Below are positions 25,401-31,461 of a DNA stretch of 64,000 nt, in pieces. The stretch's first letter is position 1. The number at the start of each line of letters is the position of its first letter. Both the position numbers and the translations under genes were made by a program. Origin of the DNA: Rhodothermales bacterium (GTDB lineage: Bacteria > Bacteroidota > Rhodothermia > Rhodothermales > Bin80); NCBI GenBank assembly GCA_028278205.1, contig JANQES010000125.1:38819-102818 (forward strand), in the 5' to 3' direction. The notes under the pieces were generated by a model, which saw nothing but the letters and a program-made list of their open reading frames with translations, did no database searches and was not told the origin of the DNA.

Positions 25401-27031
25401 TGACGCTTCAGGCCAAAATCACCGACAACAGCGGGTTCATCAAAGCCCTTCTTCTCTATAAACGGGGCGGAGAAGATGCCTTTTCGTACAGCGAAATGAC
25501 GCTGGCCGATTCGTCGATTTATACCGTCACGGTCCCTTCCGATTTCATGACAGATCGCGGGCTGGAATACTCGATCGTTGCGGTCGACAATCGCTGTTTC
25601 CCGGCGTTCACGCCGAGGGGCATGCCAACGGCGTTCGTGCCCATTGCGTCGGAAGGCATAACCAGCCCTGCGCCGCAACCCTCCAACGCCTATCGATTGG
25701 TCTCCGCGCCGCTGGATCTGCAAGCCAAAAGCCCCGCAGCCGTGCTCGAAGATGACCTCGGCAACTACGACAATACCCGATGGCGTTTCTTTGAAGTCAA
25801 TCATCAGCTCGATGACGATGCCTTTACCTTCAAAGAGTTTCACGATCTGATCGATGAGGATCGCAACATGTTGCCGGGGAAAGCCTTTTTGCTCATCATC
25901 GAAGAAGACGGTAAAACCTTCGACACCGGGCCGGGCGTTTCTATTTCGACGATTTATGATTTTCCGATTGACCTCTTTCCAGGGTGGAATTTTATTGGAA
26001 ACCCGTTCAACTACACCATTCCTGTCGGGAATCTACGCTTGCAGAGCAGCGGAGGCGAGCCGGCGCTGAAAACGTTCGAAAATGGGTGGATTGATGTTGA
26101 TGAGATACGTCCCTTCCAGGGCTATGCCGTCCTCAACGGATCGAACGAGCCGGACATCCTGTTTATCGACCCCGGCCTCACGGTCATCGAGAGGGCGGAT
26201 CTTGCTATTCTGGCAGAGGCGATAGGCTGCGATCCGGAGTTCCTCACGGTGCCTCAGAAAAGAGAGCTGGTGCGCCGGGAGCCGGAGGCGTGGTCCATCC
26301 GCATCCTGGCCCAGAGCCGGCAGGCCCGCGACGTCGATACGCGGGTGGCTGTTGCCGCGAGCGCCTCGGCGGCCTGGGATCCCCTCGACCGGCCCGAGCC
26401 GCCCGGCTTCGGCGATCACGTCTCGGTCTATTTTTCGCACCCGGAGTGGCAGCGCAATACCGCCCGCTACAGCGCCGACGTCCGCCCCGAACCCACCGAC
26501 GGCGCAGTCTGGCCCCTTACCGTCACCTCGACGCTGCGCGACGACGTCCACCTCACCTTCGAAGGTCTCGACGACGTTCCCGCCGCCTACGACGTCTGGC
26601 TCGTCGATGAACTTCTCGACATCGTCCGGAATCTCCGGGAAACGAATACCTACACGGTAGCCGGTGCCGCCGGGCCGAGGTCGCTGAAACTGGTGGTGGG
26701 CAAACGCGGATTTCTGGAGGATAAGGGTTTTGGCGGCGAGGCCCTCCCGGAGCGCTTCGAACTCTTCGCCAACTTCCCCAACCCGTTCAACCCGGCCACG
26801 ACGCTTCGCTACGGGCTACCCGAAGCTGCCCACGTCTCGCTCGTCGTCTACAACATCCTCGGCGAGCGTGTGGCGATGCTGGAGGGCGGCGCTGAGAAAC
26901 AGGCCGGGTATCACGCCGTGGTCTGGGACGGGCGCAGCGACGCCGGCACGCCGGTAGCCAGCGGCGTCTACTTCGCGCGGATGCAGGCCGGGCGTTTCGC
27001 GCAGACGCAGAAGATGATCCTAGTCAAATAG
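22487..27031 (+). CDS. Giant FG-GAP (integrin alpha-like) T9SS surface protein
   Basis: 1514 residues. Signal peptide ends AGAQG. Twelve FG-GAP units of about 66-76 residues (about 45-860) share DxFG.SV..LGDLDGDGV.DLAVGA..DD...RGAVW.LFLN.DGTVK.HQKIS. The DLDGDG loops should bind calcium. A cadherin/Ig-like region (SDPDNDPLTF) and further beta-rich segments follow. The T9SS type A sorting domain starts FANFPNPFNPATTLRYGLP. Twelve units could form one or two propellers and act in adhesion or ligand binding. DNA of the units is very similar, so copy number may vary. It is probably co-transcribed with the TIR-STAND gene. Confidence 0.9.
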   Translation: MICKSLLFGLFCLLGAAVAGAQGLVEDFQKLSNAEGRLIRILDEKDEFGTSVAHLGDLDGDGVSDLAVGTPLDDDREDDSGAVWILFLNQDGTVKSHQKISNTDGGFTGELGREDNFGVAVINLGDFDGDGVVEIAVGAFLDDEARGAVWILFLNRDGTVKRHQKISATDGGFLGSLDKDDRFGASLTNLGDLDGDGVVDLAVGASRDDDGDSDRGAVWMLFLNRDGTVKRHQKISDIEGNFDGTLDNTDHFGTSVAGLDDLDKDGVVDLAVGAVGDDDGGEDRGAIWMLFLNQDGTVKAHQKISTTEGAFTGSIDTGGVFGVSVSRLDDLDGDGVVEIAVGAFLDDEAHGAVWMLFLNQDGTVKTHQEISDDEGGFTGTLDTDDRFGTSITWLGDLDGDGVAEVAAGAVRDDDAGNDRGAVWILFSNRDGTVKRHQKISATEGSLFRSIPEDGDRFGTAIARLADLDGDAVDEIAIGAAIDGESNTGAVWILFPNSDGTVKRHQKISTTEGAFTGVLDRSDLFGAAVTNLGDLDGDGVDDLAVGAFLDDDGQDNSGAVWILFLNRDGTVKGHQKISTTEGAFTGGLDDGDRFGNAVAALGDLDGDAIADLAVGAFRDDDNDGSLASQPDRGAVWILFLNDDGTVKSHQKISETQGGFSGALTDEVLFGASVANLGDLDRDGVPDLAVGAFLDDDGGTDRGAVWILSLNRNGTVKSHQKISTLDGGFAGKLDNADNFGAALTSLGDIDTDAETVATLAVGAVGDDDGVEVGGGDDRGAVWLLFLKPDGTVKGHQKISSTEGNFGGKLDDKDTFGNAVANLDDLNGDGVTDLAVGASFDDDGGTDRGAVWTLFLSDNQAPFVREVISDTALVLLVSNYRKNLNEIFSDPDNDPLTFQAETSDPSTAVAFLLADSLLVVDLTTAEVDSTARISVTAQDVLGSTASTSFIVTADTLPDIGTVVVNPREPKVGEALTLQAKITDNSGFIKALLLYKRGGEDAFSYSEMTLADSSIYTVTVPSDFMTDRGLEYSIVAVDNRCFPAFTPRGMPTAFVPIASEGITSPAPQPSNAYRLVSAPLDLQAKSPAAVLEDDLGNYDNTRWRFFEVNHQLDDDAFTFKEFHDLIDEDRNMLPGKAFLLIIEEDGKTFDTGPGVSISTIYDFPIDLFPGWNFIGNPFNYTIPVGNLRLQSSGGEPALKTFENGWIDVDEIRPFQGYAVLNGSNEPDILFIDPGLTVIERADLAILAEAIGCDPEFLTVPQKRELVRREPEAWSIRILAQSRQARDVDTRVAVAASASAAWDPLDRPEPPGFGDHVSVYFSHPEWQRNTARYSADVRPEPTDGAVWPLTVTSTLRDDVHLTFEGLDDVPAAYDVWLVDELLDIVRNLRETNTYTVAGAAGPRSLKLVVGKRGFLEDKGFGGEALPERFELFANFPNPFNPATTLRYGLPEAAHVSLVVYNILGERVAMLEGGAEKQAGYHAVVWDGRSDAGTPVASGVYFARMQAGRFAQTQKMILVK

Positions 27032-27129
27032 GGTTATGTCAAACTCGCGCACGGATCAGGCTTGCCTGAACAAGCGTATCAAACACAGCGTTTCAAAATA
27101 TGCCGCATCCCGTGCAGACGCCATCCGCC

Positions 27130-27330
27130 ATGAACCACACCATTTCCCACGACCGCAAGGAAGAAAGCATCGAGGCAAAAACCCGGTGGTTTCGAGGGCT
27201 CCCGCTTGAAGATCGGATGGAACTGCTCTGCGCCTTTACGGACCTGGCGCTTACCGTGAATCCTGACCTGCCGGACCGGAAAGATGCTCCACCGACTGAC
27301 CGACGTATTCAGGTCGTTACAAAACCATGA
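27130..27330 (+). CDS. Small protein encoded ahead of and overlapping a nucleotidyltransferase gene
   Basis: About 66 residues (76 if started at 27100). Sequence KTRWFRGLPLEDRMELLCAFTDLALTVNPDL is helical and looks conserved-type rather than random. Its 3' end overlaps the nucleotidyltransferase gene by 47 bases in another frame, which suggests a coupled two-gene module, as in MNT-type toxin-antitoxin pairs. No domain name is assigned and no ribosome site decides the start. Confidence 0.55.
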   Translation: MNHTISHDRKEESIEAKTRWFRGLPLEDRMELLCAFTDLALTVNPDLPDRKDAPPTDRRIQVVTKP

Positions 27331-27739
27331 GGTCCGATACGTCGTCATTGGAGGCATCGCCGCGGTGCTCTACGGGGTTCCTCGTGCCACCTTCGACCTC
27401 GATATCCTCATCGACGCCACGCCGGAGAATGCACAGCGCTTGCTCGACGCGCTCTTAGCAGCAGGCCTGGGAAGCGCTGCGCTCACGGATGTGCAGCATC
27501 TGCTCGACAACGAGATCACCATTTTCAAAGACCGCGTTCGCATCGACGTGCAGACATCCACGCCGGGGTTGGATTTCCAGAAAGCATGGGATCGATGTGT
27601 CACGATGACCTATCAGGAACAGAATTTCTACGTGGTCTCCAAGGCAGACCTTATTGTCGCCAAGAAAGCCGCCGGCCGTGCGGTAGACCTCGAAGACGTG
27701 CGGCTCCTGGAACTCCCCGAGGACGAACGTGACTCCTGA
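27284..27739 (+). CDS. Nucleotidyltransferase-fold protein (MNT/DUF6036-like)
   Basis: 151 residues with VRYVVIGGIAAVLYGVPRATFDLDILID (GG plus D.D), a third acid in RIDVQTSTPGLDF and a C-terminal SKADLIVAKKAAGRAVDLEDVRLL. It resembles the gene at 14864-15331 and antitoxin-type or AbiEii-type nucleotidyltransferases. It overlaps the small upstream gene; the two probably act together. Confidence 0.8.
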   Translation: MLHRLTDVFRSLQNHEVRYVVIGGIAAVLYGVPRATFDLDILIDATPENAQRLLDALLAAGLGSAALTDVQHLLDNEITIFKDRVRIDVQTSTPGLDFQKAWDRCVTMTYQEQNFYVVSKADLIVAKKAAGRAVDLEDVRLLELPEDERDS

Positions 27740-27771
27740 CGGGAGGGCGTCTTGACACCTTAAAACATCGC

Positions 27772-28995
27772 CTACCGCACTCGCACCACCCGTTGTGTTT
27801 CAACGAAAGTGCCGGCGCTCAGGCGAAGGGTGTAGACTCCCGGCGGCAGGTGTTCTGCCTCGAACGTGGCGCGGTGCGTGCCTGCGCTCTCGAAGCCGTC
27901 GACCAGCGTTTTTATCCGGCGGCCTAGCGTGTCGAAGACGTCGAGGCGGACGGCGGTGGCGCGCGGCAGCGTGTAGGCCAGCGTGGCGCGGTGGCGGACG
28001 GGGTTGGGATAGGCAGGCTCTAAGACGAGGGCCTCCGGCACGGCGGCGTCTTCGGTCGCACGGGCGATGGGGAAGCTGAAGCGGGCGAAGACCGGCAGGT
28101 GGTCTGAGGTGCTCAGGACGTAGTTGCTGAGGCCGGAGAGCAACTCGTCGAACCGGGCGGCAGAATCCGTTTCATAGAGCGAGGTGACTTCGTCTGTCAC
28201 GAGGATGTGATCGATGGTGGAGCCGCCGGAGCACGCGGCGCTGTTGCCGCAAAACGTGCCGAATCCACCTTGTTCTATCGATAGGCTGGGGAAGAAATAG
28301 CGGGCGTCGTCCTGGAGGAAGTTATCGTAGGGCGAGGGTTGGCCGGTGCGGATAGACCCGGTCAGTTCATCATTAAAATCGCCCAGGATGATGATCGGGT
28401 CGTGGGGTCGGAGGATGTCGAGGTTGTTTTTGAGCCGCTGCGACGCCTCCACGCGGCGATTGTACGAAGAGGCGTCGCTACAACATTTCATGTGCAAGAC
28501 GATGAACGTCAGGCGCCAGGTTTCGCTGATGAGGGTGACATCGGCCTCTAGTTGCAACGGCGCGCGGCCTGCAAACGGGTTGCCCGATCCCACCGCGAAC
28601 GACGAAAGGATATGCCGGATGACGACGTTGCTGAACACGTCCGTCTTATACAAAAAGCCGATGCGCTGCGTGCCGCTCTCGGTAGCGAGCACGCCGTCGT
28701 AGCCGTCGCCGAGGGCGTCGAGCAGCGCGTTGAAATCGTTGGGATCGGCGATTTCCTGAAGCCCCCAGAGGTCGATGCCGGCCTGCTCAATCACCGCTCG
28801 AACGTTGGCGATCTGCCGGTCGTCGTCGCCAGGCCCATTCGAATCGTTGCCGAACCATTCGATATTCCACGTCGCCACATCCAACGTAATGTCCATTCCC
28901 ACCGCCGGAATCTGCTGCGCTTTTGCAATTTGCGGGGCAAATTGCAAAAAATGGATCGTCAAAATGACGATGAGGCCCTGCCACCCATATCGCAT
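27772..28995 (-). CDS. Secreted endonuclease/exonuclease/phosphatase-fold nuclease with T9SS signal
   Basis: 407 residues. Signal peptide ends KAQ. The DNase I-like fold is shown by ATWNIEWFG, DLWGLQEI (metal Glu), LHMKCCSD, PIIILGDFND, STIDHILV and STSDHLPVFARF, so all catalytic blocks are present. A T9SS type A domain follows, beginning EPAYPNPVRHRATLAYTLP. It probably degrades extracellular DNA (phosphate or nutrient scavenging, or biofilm turnover). Unusually, a perfect 13-bp hairpin (28921-28949) sits inside the signal-peptide codons. It is the last gene of the minus-strand surface cluster. Confidence 0.88.
   Translation of the reverse strand: MRYGWQGLIVILTIHFLQFAPQIAKAQQIPAVGMDITLDVATWNIEWFGNDSNGPGDDDRQIANVRAVIEQAGIDLWGLQEIADPNDFNALLDALGDGYDGVLATESGTQRIGFLYKTDVFSNVVIRHILSSFAVGSGNPFAGRAPLQLEADVTLISETWRLTFIVLHMKCCSDASSYNRRVEASQRLKNNLDILRPHDPIIILGDFNDELTGSIRTGQPSPYDNFLQDDARYFFPSLSIEQGGFGTFCGNSAACSGGSTIDHILVTDEVTSLYETDSAARFDELLSGLSNYVLSTSDHLPVFARFSFPIARATEDAAVPEALVLEPAYPNPVRHRATLAYTLPRATAVRLDVFDTLGRRIKTLVDGFESAGTHRATFEAEHLPPGVYTLRLSAGTFVETQRVVRVR
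28921..28949. repeat. Perfect hairpin inside the nuclease signal-peptide codons
   Basis: TTTTGCAATTTGC (28921-28933), loop GGG, GCAAATTGCAAAA (28937-28949). It has the same architecture as the hairpin at the folA start. It encodes part of FLQFAPQIAKA. Confidence 0.85.
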
Positions 28996-29015
28996 CGAGA
29001 CACCCCCAAAACCTT

Positions 29016-29041
29016 ATAGATTTTTCGCCAGAAAAATCTAT
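29016..29041. terminator. Hairpin at the 3' end of the NHL-type lipoprotein gene
   Basis: ATAGATTTTTC (29016-29026) pairs with GAAAAATCTAT (29031-29041) across GCCA. It touches the minus-strand stop codon at 29041-29043. It has no GC-rich stem, so terminator function is inferred from position. Confidence 0.6.
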
Positions 29042-30291
29042 TATTCGAAGTCCGTGTTGAGCCGGAAGCGGGAGATGCGGTTGTTGCCCGTGTCGGCCAC
29101 GTAGACGATGCGGCGGAAGTAGGCGACGCCCTGCGGGTTGTTGAACTGAAGCGCGCCGTCGCCCGAGCCGCCGAAGGAGACGACCACCGGCGTCGTGGCG
29201 GAGGCGCCGGGCGGAGGCGCCACGCCTTCGACGCCGCGCGAGGTGAAGGCGAAGAGGCTGTCTTTGCCGGCGTCGAGCACGAAGATGTAGTTCGTCCCAT
29301 CGGCGGCGAAGGCGAGGTCGGAGGGGTTCTGGAACTTGAACTCGTCATAGAGAAAGCCGTCGCCGAGTTCGGGCGAGCCGGTGACGCCGATCTTGTCGGT
29401 ATCGGGCCGGTATTCGATGCCGTCGGGTGTGACGACGGCCCGGATCGAGAGCACGCTGAAGCGCAGCGACTCGCCGGCATCGGGCGTCTGCGCGATGATG
29501 AAGTGCTTCTCGTCGGGGAAGCTCGGACGCTGCGGCGGCTGCACAAACGTGATCACGTCCGACGGATTGATGGCGCTGCGCAGGCTCGGCAAGGCCGGGT
29601 TGAGCGCGACGATGGCCTGCGTATTGACACCCTCCGTATTGAACTCCAGCACCGTGTTGTGCGGCAGGATGATCGAAGCCCGCGAGTTGACCGGCCCCCG
29701 CCGCGACACGTAGATGCTGTTGCCCGGCAAGACCGTCACGCCCGTAAACTCGACCTCCTCGTCGGTATCGATAGGATCGGGCCGGTTGAATTTGCGCGAG
29801 TCGTCGTCGAAGGGATGCCAGATGATATTGACGAGTTGGGGCGCGCCCTGTGTGAGGCCGGCGTAATGGAGCACCACGGGCAGGTTCCAGGTCTGGCCGT
29901 TGAGCAGCGTGTCGCGCCGGGCCGTCACATACACGTCAAATTTGCGATCCTGCACGACCGAGGTGGCGCCGCCGTCGATGGGGATGAAAGCGGCAGCGCG
30001 ACCTGCGAGGTCGAGCACGTGCAGCCCGCGCACGTCGGCCACGTAGATGAACTCGTCGTAGCCCACGTAGATGTCCATCGGGTCTTGCAGCGTCGCGCCG
30101 TCGCCGGATTGGCTGAAGAAGGGGAAGAGCGCCACGTACTCCACCTCGTTGAACTGCCCCGGCTCCATACGCCCGGCTTCGAAGATCTCGTCCGCCGTCG
30201 TGTCGCTCTTCGAGCCCAGCAGGTCGTCGCAGGCTGCGGTGAGACTTGCGGCCAGGGCCAGGACAAGGAAAAGGATAAATCGAAGCCGCAT
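29041..30291 (-). CDS. NHL/six-bladed propeller lipoprotein
   Basis: 416 residues. Lipobox in LTAAC. The body has NHL-like blades: LQDPMDIYVGYDEFIYVADVRGLHVLDL, FQNPSDLAFAADGTNYIFVLDAGKDSLFAF and LQFNNPQGVAYFRRIVYVADTGNNRISRFRL. Probably surface or periplasmic, binding a partner. It lies between the PorV/PorQ-like gene and the nuclease gene on the same strand; such proteins often accompany TonB receptor clusters. Specific ligand unknown. Confidence 0.8.
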   Translation of the reverse strand: MRLRFILFLVLALAASLTAACDDLLGSKSDTTADEIFEAGRMEPGQFNEVEYVALFPFFSQSGDGATLQDPMDIYVGYDEFIYVADVRGLHVLDLAGRAAAFIPIDGGATSVVQDRKFDVYVTARRDTLLNGQTWNLPVVLHYAGLTQGAPQLVNIIWHPFDDDSRKFNRPDPIDTDEEVEFTGVTVLPGNSIYVSRRGPVNSRASIILPHNTVLEFNTEGVNTQAIVALNPALPSLRSAINPSDVITFVQPPQRPSFPDEKHFIIAQTPDAGESLRFSVLSIRAVVTPDGIEYRPDTDKIGVTGSPELGDGFLYDEFKFQNPSDLAFAADGTNYIFVLDAGKDSLFAFTSRGVEGVAPPPGASATTPVVVSFGGSGDGALQFNNPQGVAYFRRIVYVADTGNNRISRFRLNTDFE

Positions 30292-30312
30292 AAATCGGTG
30301 TCGCGGTTATTT

Positions 30313-30379
30313 GGTCATGAGTCATGGGTCATGAGTCATGGGCCAAGGGCTTTTCTCTCATGACCCATGACCCATGACA
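30313..30379. repeat. GTCATGA/GTCATGG heptamer palindrome
   Basis: Four heptamers (30313-30341) face CATGACC-type complements (30358-30379). The same unit recurs at 55986-56059. It sits between the PorV/PorQ-like gene and the NHL lipoprotein gene. Confidence 0.85.
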
Positions 30380-30381
30380 TC

Positions 30382-31446
30382 TCACAATCCCAGGTTAAAC
30401 CCAACCCGATGGACCGTGCCGAGGCGTTCGAGTTGGGTGAAGCCGTAGTCGAAACGAAGCTGGAAGGCGTCGGTGAAGGCCGGCAGCATCAGGCCGGCGC
30501 CGAAGCTGGGCAGGTCGAACTCTTCGATGCCGAAGCGGTAGCCGCCGCGCAGCGTCAAAAGCTCGTTCCAGGTATACTCGATGCCCACGTTGACGCTCTC
30601 GGCGTTGTCGTTGGGGTTGGTCAACTGGCCGGAGATCATCAGTTCGTTGCGCGGGTTGCTGCGCAGCAGGTTGTAGGTGAGCCCGAGCAGGAAGGTCGTC
30701 GGCGGCGCGATGCCTTCAAAATCGTTTTCGACGACGGAGCCGCCGTCGCCGATGATGGTGCGTTCGAGTTCGCCCGTGGGCGTCGCGTCGAGGCCGAAGT
30801 TGCGGATGGCCACGGCCATCTGCGCGCCGGTGTCGCCGATGCGGTAGAAGATGCCGAGGTCGAACATGGCGGTGCTCGTGGAGATACCGGCGACGTTCTC
30901 GCGCACGTACTTGGCCGTGACGCCGTAGCTGAAGAGATCCGTCAACGGCTGCGCCACCGTCAGGCCCACGGCGAAATCGACGAGGCGGAACGTCTCGCCG
31001 GTGCCGAAGGGTTCGAACTCGGTCGTCACGTCCATCTCGCCGGAGTTGAGCACCTGCACGCTGGCGCCGAGCATCAGCCCCAGCCGTTCCAGATGATAGA
31101 GCGCGCCGACGTAGTCCATCGTCACGTCGGCATAATAGGCGGTGTGGCTCAGCCCGATCTGCGACGTGGTTGTCTGCGCCGCCAGCGCCGGATTCCAGAA
31201 CAGCGAACTGGCGTCGAAGGCGTTAGCCGCCACCGTCTCGCCCAGCGCCGCCGCCCGCGCATCGACAGGGATCTTCAGAAACTGAAAGCCGGACGTCCCC
31301 GCGCGGTCGCTGCCGAAGGAGGGGATGAGTTGGGCGGCTGCGGGCGCTGCGGTCAACACGAACAGCATCCCGAAAAGGCCTATCCATAGACACCGAGGGC
31401 GTCTATTTTGGATTTTGGATTTCGGATTTTGGATTGGGCTCTTCAT
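30382..31446 (-). CDS. PorV/PorQ family outer-membrane barrel protein
   Basis: 354 residues. The signal region (RRPRCLWIGLFGMLFVLTAAPAAAQ) is followed by the family start AGTSGFQFLKIPVDARAAALGETVAANAFDASSLFWNPA, then alternating beta strands and a C-terminal aromatic-rich strand. PorV and PorQ are T9SS outer-membrane parts that handle cargo for attachment. An orphan copy beside TonB and T9SS-sorted genes may serve these cargos. The start at 31446 makes the N-region (IQNPKSKIQN) translate a CCAAAAT repeat; GTG at 31458 is also possible. Confidence 0.88.
   Translation of the reverse strand: MKSPIQNPKSKIQNRRPRCLWIGLFGMLFVLTAAPAAAQLIPSFGSDRAGTSGFQFLKIPVDARAAALGETVAANAFDASSLFWNPALAAQTTTSQIGLSHTAYYADVTMDYVGALYHLERLGLMLGASVQVLNSGEMDVTTEFEPFGTGETFRLVDFAVGLTVAQPLTDLFSYGVTAKYVRENVAGISTSTAMFDLGIFYRIGDTGAQMAVAIRNFGLDATPTGELERTIIGDGGSVVENDFEGIAPPTTFLLGLTYNLLRSNPRNELMISGQLTNPNDNAESVNVGIEYTWNELLTLRGGYRFGIEEFDLPSFGAGLMLPAFTDAFQLRFDYGFTQLERLGTVHRVGFNLGL
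31403..31437. repeat. Single CCAAAAT heptamer arm
   Basis: ATTTTGG/ATTTCGG heptamers without a facing arm. It lies within the first codons of the PorV/PorQ-like gene. A 21-base run of such units reads as seven residues (IQNPKSK) with no stop codon, so translation through it is possible. Confidence 0.75.
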
Positions 31447-31461
31447 GGAAAGCACCACACA

